DNA of 64,000 bases from Baylisascaris procyonis (Eukaryota > Nematoda > Chromadorea > Rhabditida > Ascarididae), in NCBI GenBank assembly GCA_037389465.1, contig JAZARR010000095.1:2428001-2492000 (forward strand), in the 5' to 3' direction. The notes beneath the pieces are model-generated. The model searched no databases and was not told where the DNA came from. It was given only the letters and a program-made list of their open reading frames with translations. Position numbers and translations under genes: made by a program. Position 1 is the stretch's first letter. The number at the start of each line of letters is the position of its first letter. This document shows, one piece after another, positions 37,786 through 50,575 of the stretch.

Positions 37786-39508
37786 TCCATTAAGTGTATT
37801 AAATATATTCACATGAATTTTTTGTTCTCATAGCATTTCTTACAAATCTCGATGGCTATTGTCCATTAAACTTTTTTTCGTACTTTATAAAATTGTTGAT
37901 CGCTAAATTCGTTTCTTGATTATTCCATTCTTATCTGTGCTTTTGTACTAATTTGAAAATCGCAGCGATTACCGATTGTTATAGATTGTGTACATACTGT
38001 AAAAAAGCATGTGATCGATCGATAAGTGGTTGATGTAAGTGATAAAGTGATAGAAAAAGTTGACTGATAATTGATAAAAAAAAAGATTTGAATCGGATTA
38101 AATTTTAACATTTTTCTATGCTTATATTATATCGAAAATTTTTTGAACTAAGCTTGTAAACTATGGTTCTAAGGCTTTTTAAACTAATCGTATACAGGAA
38201 TAAATAGCATCTCAGCAAGAGAAATTGATAGGCATACCGTATAGTTGGAGCGGAAGATTTTCTGCCTCAGGACCATCATTCGGCAAATGTAGAAAATTTT
38301 CGAAGTTTGATTTTATTTATATCATATTCTATTGATCTCTGTCGATCAATTTTGTTTTTTGTACATTTGAATAATATTTGCAAATGAAATTTACATAGAT
38401 TTGAATGATTTCTTGATGCGGCATCATTCATCTACTTTTCATTATGTGTTTATTTCTGCCACCTATATGACGATAAAGAATACTGTAATATTACCATATC
38501 GTTTCTAACTTTCATAAATTATTGATTGATAAATTTGGCTCTCATTCCTTTTAGGCTGATAGGAATTCCATTCGAGAAAATATTTCTTTTTCGATGATTC
38601 TAATGAAATATTGCCCGGAAAGTTGCTTTATTGGTATTCGAACTTTGCATTGCATTGTATTGCATTGCATCGGTATACTTTGGCGTTGCAAATAGTGCAG
38701 TTGAAATGATAGAAAAACCACTTGATGAGGTTACTTGTATTCACTTAAAGATCGAGAAAAGGAACAGAAATATTTTTTTTTTTAAATTTATTCAATAATC
38801 ACAAAGATCGTATTTCTATTCGCTTTCATTTTTTAAAATATTTATTTGAGTTTTTTCATCAGTCAATAGGCGATTTGGTATCAAGATTCATGAGCTTTTG
38901 CTAAGTGAGATTTCTTTAGTATTTCTTGTTCAAATTCATATATTTATATATAAATGTATTTTAATCATCGATATGTATATATAATTGATGCTTGAAATTC
39001 TTGTTTTTTTTTTTTGCATTTTTTCTTGCGAAGTTGAAATTTTCCGATGTAATAGAGCAAACTATGGGATATTTTCACTCTTCTAGTGAGACTTTTTTTG
39101 GAAAGTTTTTCGATTTTTTTTTATATATATAACATAAAAATTTGCAAAAATCGTTAAGTAGATGAATGCGAGCCATTGTTTGCTGTGATCTTATTAAGTA
39201 ATTATGCTCTCTATTGTTGTAATTTCAATGATTTAAGAATATTAATAAACGAACTTCGCATAATTTAATTTGCTTCAGTGGATTGTTATCATCATCGTTT
39301 GCGGTCAAATACACATTTGATATTCATAGCAGATTGATTTATGACTTATTTGTTTAAATTTCAACTTTTATTTCTTAAAATATATGGCCTAACGTTTCTA
39401 GACATCTAGTACATAGTCGATTTCAATTCAAATCGGACTGGGGGAGCTAGCTTTCTTGAAGCCTCTTAAACTGTGGTAGTAGGGCTTTGACCAGTAGCCG
39501 TCTTCGAG

Positions 39509-39616
39509 ATGTCGCTTACATCAGACGTCATTGACATCATTGCTGTGACGATAGATGTAGAAGCGAGAAGCTCAAGATCCACCGAAGGTTTCAACCTCAA
39601 TCATTTCCTTCCTTAG
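39509..39616 (+). CDS. candidate first exon
   Basis: An ATG opens a 35-codon frame: M-S-L-T-S-D-V-I-D-I-I-A-V-T-I-D. It could end at the donor GAAG/GTTTCA at 39587 (phase 1) or at TAG at 39614. An in-frame TGA lies upstream. Phase 1 would fit the exon at 43739, but nothing else ties them. Unrecognised. Confidence 0.22.
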   Translation: MSLTSDVIDIIAVTIDVEARSSRSTEGFNLNHFLP

Positions 39617-40172
39617 TGGATGAATTGAACCCATTATAACTATCAACCCACATCGTTTACTCCATCCCTTTCGCGTCAGCATGTCTCAAGCGCAGCAAAA
39701 AAAACCTTTCGAATCTCAACAATAACTCCTTGCAAGAAAAGAGAAAGGAGATTCATAGAGTTCGTTCCCTTCCTCTACCCTCTACTACCTTTTATCTTCA
39801 TGCCCTTTATGTGTCAGCTCTTCCACAACACGACAGCAAGTCTTTTATTTTATTCCTTCTACAAGGAGAAGTTTTTCCACGGGAACAGTGAAAAGTTCAA
39901 TCATGCTGGAAATATTTTCGGGCCCTATCTAGATCTATAAAACCGTCTTACCTTAATTGACAGCGGTAACCATCCTTCGCCTCGTTCCTACGATTATTGA
40001 ATGACTCAGTATGGTACACAGTTTTACAACAATGTTCATCATATAGATACTCAAAACCCTTATTGATAAACATTTGCCTTGATTTATATCGCTTGTAGGC
40101 AGCTCATTTACCTCTATTTATACATGCAACACTTATCATTATAAGTTAAATCCACCTCAAAAATGAATTCAC

Positions 40173-40277
40173 CTTGTAATTTAAAATGAATTAAGATCCT
40201 CATTATCGAACTAAATCCCAAGAAACAACTGTTGCTTGAGTCATCCCTTGTCGTGCAGTAAATAGAGCTTTCGAAAA
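40173..40277 (-). CDS. candidate internal exon
   Basis: On the minus strand a good acceptor (TTAATCTTCTATACAG) precedes 34 open codons that end at CAAG before a donor GTGAAT. The peptide starts F-E-S-S-I-Y-C-T-T-R-D-D and ends R-I-L-I-H-F-K-L-Q. No partner exons were found. Confidence 0.22.
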
Positions 40278-41843
40278 CTGTATAGAAGATTAACAAACGA
40301 AGAGAATATCGCAGAAAAGAGAAAGCTTATGATCCGTGATAGCCGATCAGCGTACTGCTGATCATCATTGATCGTGTCACATCATCGTCTATATGAAATT
40401 TTTCTCTTTTTTTGGCAATTTCAATGATATACATCACCAAAGTTACAAGTAAAATTAGATAGCTGCTCTTAGTAAACGAATGTTTCAACTTTAATTTAAA
40501 TAAGTTTGCAAAATATATTTGGTTTTAATTCTTTTTATACCACTAAATCTTCCCGGATGTAGTTAGGAAGCATAATTAACGTGAATCCACTTCAACTGCT
40601 CAATTTATGAGCGTTCGTTGACATATTTTATCAAATTACATAGGATTTATCTACTCCCTTCTCAATGTGAGAGCAAAAGGTGTGCGCCCATAATCCACAG
40701 CTTATCAGTTCAATTTAGGGGAGGTTAATTTAAGCTCCCAGGCAATAAAGAAGAAGAAGAAATCGGGTTCGAGATGCTGATTAGCCAATAGTATAATTTT
40801 TATTAGTCCAATTCTTTTTATTAGTCCAGTTCACATCAGTTCATCCAAAATTGCGAAAATAATCTCATTTTTTGAATTAAATTTAAATACACTACGAAAA
40901 TATTCTTCCATCCATAAAGTGGTCGTGCATAACATTTGGTCATAATTTTGGCCAAAATGGCCAAAAAACACACTCTTCTTCGTCTCCACTATCGCGACGA
41001 AAATATTATGCAGAGATGAATTCCTTCACACCTATCTTTCAGTAAAGTGATTTATCAACTATGAATTTGAGTTAACAGTCATCATTAAGCTCAAAGAGTC
41101 TCGTTGCATTGCAGTATACCTCAAAATATGAATAAAAGATTCGAGACGACTTTAATACTTTATGGGTGGCCATTTTTCCTTTATTTAGCACTTTTATTTG
41201 AATAAAAAAGTTAAAAATTCATGAATTATTTAAGACTGAAAAATTATTAAAGCTATGATTAATGGAATTTATAGTCAAGAAGTTGTCACCAAAAATTTCA
41301 TTATAAATTATTTACACTTGAAACAATAACATTTATGATGTTAAGATCCTTGTTTAATTCGTTATTTCAGATATTTTTATAAATAAAAGTCTGTAATCTA
41401 TGAGTGTTTTTTTTTTAATTTGCATAAAATAGGCAATATGCGCTATATGAGAAACACCATGAAATATATAAAAATTTTTATTGCGATGAGTTGAAGCAAT
41501 ATAATGAAGCAAATAAAGAGAACGAATCATGTGATGATGCTTAGAACGAACCAACTGAAATGTTTGATCCCGTGATTCGTAAACCCCCAAAAGATGATGT
41601 CCGATATCTTCAAGGCTATATCATGATTTCTTTCCAGTTTGATAGGATGCTATATGCAAATTCATCCTATACTAACATTGGTTTTGATTGAATATATTTA
41701 TGAGTATGTTTATGCATTTATGTGAATTTTTCTGTGAAAGCAAATTGAATGGCACTCGTTCGTTGATATAGGTAACAGGTAAAGTGTATTCATGAAGCAT
41801 AATAAGTGGCGATGGATTAGGCGCACTTCTTTGCGTTCTCTAG

Positions 41844-41967
41844 CCGGGTGGCAGCAATTGGTTCGATGGTGAATTGGCACTTACAATGCCAACAACGACA
41901 AACTATCGTCATAGATTTAAGTAACCTAGGTGACGGCGAAATGCCTATTGCTAATTTAAAGGAATGA
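41844..41967 (+). CDS. candidate exon upstream of the 43739-45272 chain
   Basis: A very good acceptor (ACTTCTTTGCGTTCTCTAG, ending at 41843) is followed by an open frame with M-V-N-W-H-L-Q-C-Q-Q-R-Q-T-I-V-I-D. It could splice at CTAG/GTGACG (41929), in which case its phase matches the exon at 43739, or read on to TGA at 41967 as a terminal exon. The donor is weak. Unrecognised. Confidence 0.25.
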
Positions 41968-42433
41968 GTGTCTCTATGTTGACTGGCGCACACTCCTTAT
42001 CCATTCATATACCACCTTTCATCATATTCTTTTTCGTCTTTACTTCCTTCCAATATTAAATTTTTTTAAAATTTGTTTTCTTTATCGTTTCGAAAACGTT
42101 TAATTTAGCTATGTTATGCCAATTGTTATCTTATTGTGCTGTAATATATGATTTTATTATTTATGTGACTACCTTTGTTTTATTTTGTTATGCTTTATTA
42201 TACTATCTTTGTTATATTATATTTATGTCATTATTATATTACCCGTGATTTTGAGACAGCTGCGCTATTTTAAGACAGTTTTTAAGACAGTTACTAGTTT
42301 GACCTGATTTTAATTAAAGTAGAGAGGGCTTAATGTTTAATGCATTAAAGTACATGTTTAATGCGCGCAGTGAGATGTTGGTCTAAAGAAAATTAACTTG
42401 ACGCACCCATATAATAGATGAAGTGGAGGTGGT

Positions 42434-42453
42434 GGGGAGGGGGAGGGAGGGGG
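42434..42453 (+). other. G-quadruplex motif
   Basis: Four G runs of 4, 5, 3 and 5 are separated by single A residues, a near-ideal G-quadruplex pattern within a purine-rich tract (42420-42465). Confidence 0.75.
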
Positions 42454-43738
42454 AGGAAGAGGAATAAAATCCCATAATAGTTCACATGAAATGTATTCGA
42501 AGAGAGAGTTGATGATACCAGTGAGAAGAAAGGAAAAATGGGAAAGGGGGCGAGGGAATAGAAGAGCGGTTGTTGCATATTAAAGAATTTCCTCTTATCA
42601 AATGAAAATAAGGAAAAGTAAAGAATTGTTTTCGATGAAATTACTTTCAAGTGAGTGATGTTAAATTGTTGTAAGTGAAATTGTGAACGATAGTCAGAAT
42701 AACGGAAATATTTTAGGAAATCCCTTAGGTCGCTTTTTTGGATTAAAATTATAAAACAAGTGATATCGATATTTTCTAAATATAAAAAAAAAAATTCGAA
42801 CACTAAGTAGGATTGTTTTAAAAAAATTTCCAACTTGTCTCGTTTACTTTAGTTTATTAACGAATACTATTAATTAAACCAACTATGCAAAACTCTTAAG
42901 GAATCTTCTATACATATTTATTGAGAAATGACCGTTATATTTCGATGAACTCTTAGTCCATTTCGCTCATCCGAACTTACCAGATATATACAACTAAGTA
43001 AAGTCTAGTAGTTGAAAATGTTGAGTTCAACATAAATTCTACTGTTATAATTTTTATCTGAGGTCTTTACTTTCTTTATCAATTTCCTCAATATTCTTTA
43101 ATGCTTTCACCTGAAGTCTTTGTTCAAAGAAGGTAAAACCTAGGTTGGAAACTTCTGGCATTGTGCTGGAAGAACGAAAGAGAATTCGATAATCTTGGCC
43201 CTGTTTAATTAATAACTAGATATTCAAGAAAATATTATCAAGTTTTTCGAAAAATTCACATTTCTTTTACGAAATGAAACTTTCCTCACAGTATAATAAT
43301 AGAACATTATCGATTAAGATTTTAATTATTGTGTTATAAAGAATGATCTATTATTACTTAAATTGTACAAGTGAAACTATTTCTTATTCTATTTTACTGT
43401 ACTTTTCAGTGCTTATTGTTTATTCACAAAGTTGGAAATTTGATATAAATTGAAATTTTCACTGAAAAGAAGTAATAAATAGTATGTTTTTTCTTATAGC
43501 TTAGTAAATGACGTCATTTTTGTATGAAATCATTTATGATGAAAATACTATCATCACTGATTAAAAGTTAAATGATTCCATAATAACTTCGATCAATAGA
43601 ACTTTGATCGATAACTTGCTCTAGTCAAACTGAGCAGTGATTGGTATTCCAATTAATCCGATGCTATTTAGTAAACCTCGCAAATATACGCATATTTTTA
43701 TATTGTTTTTTTTAGTATTTTAATTGTAGTAATTACAG

Positions 43739-45272
43739 TGAAAAAGTTTTGGAAAAATGCCAGGTTGATTTGTTGGGGAGGGTTATTTTACCAGTACTCG
43801 CCTATAATTCCAGAACTCCCCCCCCCCTACCTTCCCGGCCCTCCTATCCCCGCAGAGTACAACTTGCAAGAGTTTTTGCTTGCCCTCAAACAAAACTATA
43901 GCCTTATCAATATAGGTAAATTATAAAACACCCAAAACTTTGGATAATTCAATTTAATGGCGCAAATTCCTGAATATAATGAACCATATAATATAGATAA
44001 AATGATATTGTTTAATCTTTGTATTTTCTTTGATGAATTTTATTGATATATAGCATATAAAACATTCCACTTTTTATAATGGTTTTTGCTTATTAGCATC
44101 AATATATTTCAGGTAATTATGCAAATTTCCTTCCGAAATTAATGAAAAATAACATAATAATTGCCAAAAAAAGCATAATAATCAAAAACGAATAGAGTTG
44201 AATCCATTAGTTTTTGTTGGGAACGAAAAAAAATACGACAAAAATTTAGAGTTATATTCTTCAAGCGTTCTCTTTAAAAAAAATTTAGATATTTGAAATG
44301 TCAATGAAAGGGTAGGCAATTGAATAAAAGATGATATGAATTTTGCGAAATTGGGAGAGGGGGAGGAGAGCGAAGAAGGTGAAGAGGATTTACTTACTAA
44401 ACAATGAAAATATACTCACCAACGTGATTGGCGTCAGTGATTTTATCGATAGTACTCTTCACGTCATTAATGGAATCATCCCACCCAGGAATGAGTGAAT
44501 GGTTTTTGCGTCGACTGTGTAGACGAAGGTGAAGTGAAGTGATCCCTCAGTTTTTGTCGATGACTGTGGAAATAGAGGCAATAAACTTAAAATACTATTA
44601 ATACTTGAATAACTTAAAGTAGTACTTGAATACTTGTATACTACAATACTTGTAATGCTTGGGTTAAATTGAGTCATTCGTTTTAAAAGTACATTATACG
44701 AGAATAATTTCAATGTTTATAGAAGAATAGCACATAAAAATATTTACATAAATTGAGAAATTGATTTTATTATAGATGGATTCAATAGAAGGTTATGGAA
44801 TACAGCTGTAGAAGGTGCATTGGTTGGTTTTGATTTACGCCACGAGGAGCTGCTGCAGAATTTTTCTCAATACGGTAGGTGTTCAGTCTTTTCGGTTTTC
44901 TTATGTTTTTTTTTCAGTTTCTATGACATATCCCTAAAGGGAGCGCTTATAAAAAATTTCCGGGTATTTGAGACGATATCTTGTTAAACAAGACGATTTT
45001 AAATCGTATTGCAAGTCAAGTGAGCTTAGAAATTTTTATCGATAACCCCATCCTGACCAAACATATTTTGTGCATACTCCATTTGTTGTATATTCCTGAT
45101 GACAGTAATTCTTTGCTGTGTTCAATCAGAATCGTTCCTGTGATGTTTAAATATTTCAGTAGAGTTTGGCCTCAAAAAAGTGAATGCTTTTGGCGGTTTA
45201 AGAGCGTTGTTGAATATCGTTAACGCTTTGAATCGATGTCTTCTTATTCGTCTCCATTACCGCCTTATGTGA
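43739..45272 (+). CDS. candidate three-exon gene overlapping the SRA1-like start in another frame
   Basis: Exons 43739-43915 (or 43795-43915 if an in-frame acceptor TTTTACCAG is used), 44776-44874 and 45160-45272 join with matching phase at both junctions. The splice sites are good: donors GTAAAT and GTAGGT, acceptors TTTATTATAG and AAATATTTCAG. The translation has a proline-rich part P-P-P-Y-L-P-G-P-P-I-P-A-E-Y, then L-L-A-L-K-Q-N-Y-S-L-I-N-I-D-G-F-N-R-R, then W-N-T-A-V-E-G-A-L-V-G-F, and a final helix-like exon with N-A-F-G-G-L-R-A-L-L-N-I-V-N-A-L. It stops at 45270-45272, 37 nt past the SRA1-like ATG. The 5' end is not located. No family recognised. The last exon may instead be the SRA1-like 5'UTR, in which case this frame is partly chance. 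Confidence 0.35.
44420..44514 (-). CDS. candidate minus-strand exon
   Basis: On the minus strand a pyrimidine-rich acceptor (CACCTTCGTCTACACAG) precedes 31 open codons ending at GTTG before a consensus donor GTGAGT. The peptide includes H-S-L-I-P-G-W-D-D-S-I-N-D-V and D-K-I-T-D-A-N-H-V. The P-G-W-D-D phrase recalls linkers after the endonuclease domain of non-LTR retrotransposons, but the match is too short to claim. It lies within an intron of the + candidate gene. Confidence 0.25.
45145..45159 (+). other. strong splice acceptor 5' of the SRA1-like start
   Basis: TTTAAATATTTCAG ends at 45159, 76 nt before the ATG at 45236. In the SRA1 frame TAA occurs 15 nt before the ATG with no AG between, so translation must start at 45236 in any spliced form. 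This site is therefore a trans-splice site, a 5'UTR splice site, or the start of an overlapping coding exon. Confidence 0.5.
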
Positions 45273-48200
45273 CACCCGGTTGGAATGATCCTCCAACCAA
45301 TATAAGTACTGAACGAAAGAATTCAACGCTAATCACGCATAGGCATCGAAGACCAGTCGATCCTTCCATTCAGGTTCTCTATTTCTTCAACTTTCTGCTC
45401 TGCCTTTGTATATTTTTCATGCCTATGGCTTCGATTTGGTATTGTGAATGATGATCATTGTTTTGTGAAGAGTGAAAACATGTTTCGAAGGATGGTACTG
45501 TATAGAATGGGAACTTGAATTCTTAAAAATGTGCATACCGTTGCCTGTAATGTGGCATTTCCACTATTTTATGTAAGCCAGCGGAGCAGCTGAAAGCCTG
45601 AGGGCACGTTTTCCTTCTATGATTTTTTGCTAATGCATAGGTCATTGCACTCTGCACGTAGCGCGACTTACCCGACGAAGGTATAAGGCGAATGCTGAGG
45701 ATGTAAGTAGTCTAAACGACAGTTGATAAAGGACTACGAAATTTAGCATTTGCTGTCATGATCGATATAAAGCTAATATCGGATGTTTGGAGTTCATTGA
45801 AATCCCTATGTCTCATACAGTTCGGCATCTTATCCGACCCCACAAGAAAAATATAAGTTACAGGAGTTTTTTATTTGGGAAATATTGTTGAGTTTTTCAG
45901 GGAAGTGTTTTCAAGGCAGTCCATCCGCCATTGCAACATATGAACTCTCAGGTTTGCTTTTCTTTAAAGATAATGCAGTAGGTTCATCTTCGCTATTACT
46001 TCGTGCAAATGTGCTTTCCCATTTTTGATCTATTTTATCCAGGATTAATTCCGTATTGACTGTTGAGTTGTGTTTACATTGCTCAATGATGGGACTAGTT
46101 ATTGCATGATTCCGACAGAAATATCCCACCAATTTGTATATTGTGAGGCGATAATAAAAGCGCTCATCGTGCTTTTTTTAGATAAGATTGTGCGAAATGG
46201 AATAATTTAGCCTTCTCAACATCGAAAATGAGAATGCATGATGTACTTCTGCAAAATTAAAGAAACGAAACTTCCCGAATGAATGGGAAGTAGCAGTTGA
46301 TGAGTGAATAGTGTGAGGCTGTGGTTATTTGTTACTTCAAAACGTTTACGAGTACTAATTTATTGAACTCATTATTGTACTATTAAAAAATTTATGTAAA
46401 ATATGACCAGCAACCTATATTAAAAAAAATATTAATAATCGATTACTGCCGATAAAATTGTTAGTTCATTGTAAGATGTAATAAAGCTGAAGTGGTTGTG
46501 CAAAAAAAAAACTCGGGCGAACTTTGCATATTTATTTGTGAGAATGTTGATATTCGTTTAATTTGCAGCGGATATGTGCAAAGGAGTTATTTTCTTCGAG
46601 TTTTTTTTTTTCTTTACAAAAATTATTGCACAGCTCATATGAGTGTTGCAATTGCGAAAAAGATCGTTTGACATCTAACAATCTTCATAACAGATTAAAA
46701 TGTCAGAAATTAAATATTTCTATGGTTTGAACTTATAGGTTTTATTCTAAATAATTAGTAAATGATTTTTAATGCTTTGAAAAAATTTTTTAAGCCATTG
46801 AACGCCAAAAGCATTTCGCCGAACTCTGCTCTCATAGGCACAAACAAATATCATTCGTCAATGGATTCGAATATCCCTCCGAAAGGTGATCTTAATACCG
46901 CATCGCCGACCGTCCAGCGTCATATTATCTCTCAACATCGTCCCGTTTATGACGCATTCACCATACACAATCGTATGTATCATTTTCACTGCTAGTTTTG
47001 TTATTCATCAATTTTTTTGGAATCCCATTTTCATCGTGCAAAAAGCTTTAAGGCCATATAAGCAGCTGCTGGTAAGAGCAGTTAAGATTATTGGACAAAC
47101 CTGATATTGATTTGGGGTGCAAATTTTCATTTTTTTTCCTAAGTATAAAATTTTCTAACTTTCCAGTATAAATTACTTATATTAGAGGTGTGATGAATAT
47201 AATTATTTGATGTTATTTCAATTGTTGTGAAATGTTGGCGCAACGGCGATATTTTATAGCCGTGTAGTACTAGTAACATTTAATGATAAAGTAATTAGCG
47301 AGGAACATTAGTTGTACTTTTTGTATACTATATCTATAAAATTGCTCTCATGAATGCCATTTTAAATGCTGATCTATGGATCTGTAATGGTTATTTTTGT
47401 TATAGATGGCTTCCTTTGAAAGCAGGAATTTGCGGGATGGAGTTATCTCTAGAACTTCCTCGAGATTGAGCATAGGAATATAGGACACTTTCCACAGTTG
47501 ATTCACGCCTGTATTAGGAAAAGAAGATATGAAATGAAAATCATTAATGGACAAGCGATATTTATATTTTCCGTGGTCTTGAACATTGAAAATTCAAAGA
47601 CAATGATGAATTTTAGTTTAGTATGTTTGCATTTTAGCGGCTAGTCAAGAGCCTTATGATTTTGCTCGTATTAATCCTTCGATGATTCGTGAGAATGTAC
47701 CTTCGGTTGGCCCATCATATGGTATTCCGTTCCAACAGAATTTCACTAACGAATATTGCACTTTGCCGGTAGAATTTACTTCTTATATTTTTGTATTGTT
47801 GTTTAATTCGTGATTTCAGTGGTTGGAGGCGCTATTTTAAATTGATATATATTTGAGGATGAGTTGAAGTTTTTCGCTTTCCTTTAGGCGTCAATGAGAT
47901 GGAAGTATTAAACCTAGACTGATATGAAAGAGCATAGTTGTAAAAAGTTACAGCCCTATTTAAAATATTATGGAATAGATTAATATGCTCGTACGAAGTG
48001 AAAATTTCAGTGTTACTGAAAATTAGAAGAAAAAGAACAGCGCAACAGTGCAGTTAGCGTGATATATGCTTTTTCATTCGTTCTTACTAGAGGTTTTATG
48101 AATTTTTCGGTAATTAAACTTATAACTCTTTAACCGACCCCATATAGTTCATTGAGTGGAATGAGCAATAAGGAAAATTTGGCCTAGGATATAGATTCTA

Positions 48201-50575
48201 GTCATCAAATGTCACCACTTTGGCTTTCCTGAGTGCCAGTTCGAAGTTGATGGACATACGCACATGTACGAACTCAAGTTCCTTTTAAGGAAGAAGGCAC
48301 GGAATAAAGCAATGCTTTTTTTGAAATATGTTGATGATGGTTTGTACCTATAGGTTTCGCATTCGACCGCCGTCTCAGCGGCGAGCTTTTCTCCACCAGT
48401 TGTTGGACCCCCAATTGAATCGATTCCTAGTGCTCTCATTTACACCCCTCCAAATGTAAGTTGATGCATCATGCTAAATCTTCATATCGAAATTTTGGGC
48501 ATGAAGATATGTTTTCTTTTTTTTTTTCTCACATGGACATTGAAATAAACATAAAATCAATAAAGTAAAATAAAGCGACTGGAGGTTTCTGCAAAAACTG
48601 ATGTGGAATGGGAGACCAAAGCTTGCTTTTTTTGCTAACATATTTGAAATTTGTATGCAGCTCAGAACATCGTTTGAGCAGCCGCATTACTTCTGCTTTT
48701 CTGCCTTGCTTTAATGACTGTTTCTTAAAAAAGTGTCATTCTTGGTGCATTTTTTTAATTTATAGCTATAAGAATGTTCATCGTGAAAGCCAGTTGGTTC
48801 TGTTTATTGGTGCTTAAATTGGTTTATTTGATTTCAGGCTGTCGGAGAAGTCAATCAAAGGCCAGCAACTTCGCCCGATCCAGCCAGCTATGTGGCTCCA
48901 GTGAAAGCTGCTGGGGACGTGTCTTTAAGTGGATTGCAGCTAGTCCAGTTTCTTACTAAAGCTACTCTAAGGCTGCCTCCGGTTAGCTTTTATTACGGCT
49001 TGTATGCCCACACCAACAAGCAGAATGTGGAAAGCGCCTAAAAAATTTTATGATTTTGTGTCATACATGATGTAGATTTGCATATATTCCGACGAGCGTA
49101 ATTTTCTCATTCTCGAATTTTGCATATGTTCACACGCAAAGTTAGCTAATTTTTTGTCGAAAAATTTCGTGTTAGAATTAGTGTGCAACGCAATTGGTCA
49201 CTTAGGGGGCTGTGCGACAGGTCGTCGTATCTAGGAGGTTAATAAATTTAACATTGGAAAAATTAGCACCAGAAGTAGGTTTATTAGTGAAACCTCCTGT
49301 GGGATGAGGAATCAAGTTTCAAAAGATGCAGTTTCTTGGGAATGGGATGTATGGATGGAAATTAAAACAGACTTGAGCGCTACAACTTAAAATCCATCAA
49401 ATAACCCAATGACTTTTGAAAATGTGACGGATATGATATTTCATACTGTGAATAAGATCCAAAAATTATCACTTTTGTACATGGCACCGATTAAAAATGT
49501 ATTTTGACAGGCGTTATTGTTTATGTTGTCGAACTGGGGCTGAGTTTGTTGCGTTGCTTGCCACTCCGTGTTCCTAATGAGGGGAGGTGGTGATTTATGG
49601 ATGATGGCAGTGAAATTCAGGATTATTTATGAGAGAAATTCAGGATTATCCGTATTCCATTGATGTGTTGTTATAATAACTTGGCATGTTATAGGGTGTA
49701 ACCAGAGATGGTATTCAATTGCGAATCGGACACTTCAATGATCTTGTCTCTGCGAACGCCATCTCTGAAGGATTGATCAAAAAATTGAATTTTGTCGTTG
49801 ATGGTAAGTGAATGCGCTTTTTGATGCTTTGCAGATTGGTGCTTTTTGCCGGTATTAGACTGCTATTAGCTTGTTGAAATAGGATAAATCTCGCTATATC
49901 TTCCTATCATGTGATCTGTGATAGTGCGAGCCTAGGAATGGAGAATAAACCCGAGCATTCGGGCCACAAAGTAGAGGGAAGAGTAGGACACTCATTCACT
50001 GCATTCTTATTAGTGAAGGGCATTTTTATATTAAAAGTAGAGGGTCTCATTGCAGGGGAGTCTGCTGATGAATTTTTATTAATTTTTCTTCGCTCCCCAG
50101 CGAACAGCTCTATCGTAGACTGAAGGAATCGGGCAAACCGTTTTGCCAGTTTGCTGCGGAGAACCTGAAATTGAACTGGAGATTGTATACCGTAAAATTC
50201 GATTGAAGTCTCGAACGATATTCCTTCATGCCATGTCTAGCAAGTCTAGCGTTGCTTCGTTCTTAAGGATTCTATTAATTCGATCAGTTAAACGAGTTCA
50301 GTTTCTTCCCTTTCTATCTGTCAGGCTTTTTTATTTGATAGATAGTGAAAAAGCAATGGTATTAAATCATAGATTGTACCTCGGCTGTGAAATAAGGGAG
50401 TAATTTTTCAGCACTGGATCGGGGTCTATACGACGAGGCGTTACAATTTTTCGAGCAGATGCAAAGCGCTTTCGTAGAAGAAACAAAAACAAGTTGGGCA
50501 CAAGGGCTAAGATTGTTGATCTGTGAACTGAAAAGACCAGCCCGAGGCGGTAGTGCTGGCCCACTACGTCATTGA
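45236..50575 (+). CDS. SRA1-like protein (steroid receptor RNA activator protein family)
   Basis: Eight exons join in phase: 45236-45373, 45901-45951, 46795-46972, 47638-47768, 48354-48455, 48838-48981, 49695-49803 and 50412-50575, giving 338 residues. The N-terminus carries P-G-W-N-D-P-P (14-20), present near the N-terminus of animal SRA1 proteins and before the C-terminal domain of Sec31. The middle (about 25-215) is long, Pro/Ser-rich and probably disordered. The last 120 residues form the helical SRA1/Sec31 domain: L-S-G-L-Q-L-V-Q-F-L, then L-I-K-K-L-N-F-V-V-D, A-L-D-R-G-L-Y-D-E-A and W-A-Q-G-L-R-L-L-I-C. Vertebrate SRA1 acts in nuclear-receptor coactivation, with RNA and protein products; whether the nematode protein does is unknown. 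No Sec31 WD40 or alpha-solenoid region precedes it, which favours SRA1 over Sec31. The 51-nt second exon is easily missed; its antisense gives a 73-codon shadow frame. It is longer than human SRA1 because of the linker. Confidence 0.82.

Larger units (their letters stand above)
35123..43738. other. intergenic stretch with isolated exon candidates
   Basis: Between the receptor and the SRA1-like region there is no assembled gene. Beyond the candidates listed separately (37522, 39509, 40173, 41844) the DNA is AT-rich, with a G-rich tract at 42434 and octamers near 41410 and 41654. The 146-codon minus-strand frame at 42393-42833 starts with TTG and derives partly from the purine-rich tract. Confidence 0.4.

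Noticed and set aside
42393..42833. 146-codon minus ORF
   Set aside because: Starts with TTG; its tail derives from the purine-rich tract and the rest is Phe/Leu/Ile-rich as expected for AT-rich DNA; no splice support.
45911..46132. 73-codon minus ORF (extends open to about 46179) that looks protein-like
   Set aside because: Its best-looking part is the antisense of the 51-nt second SRA1-like exon (45901-45951), which fits in phase; no ATG at its start.
50101..50123. Alternative last SRA1-like exon after acceptor CGCTCCCCAG
   Set aside because: It stops after eight codons and lacks the C-terminal half of the domain; the exon at 50412 restores the family pattern.
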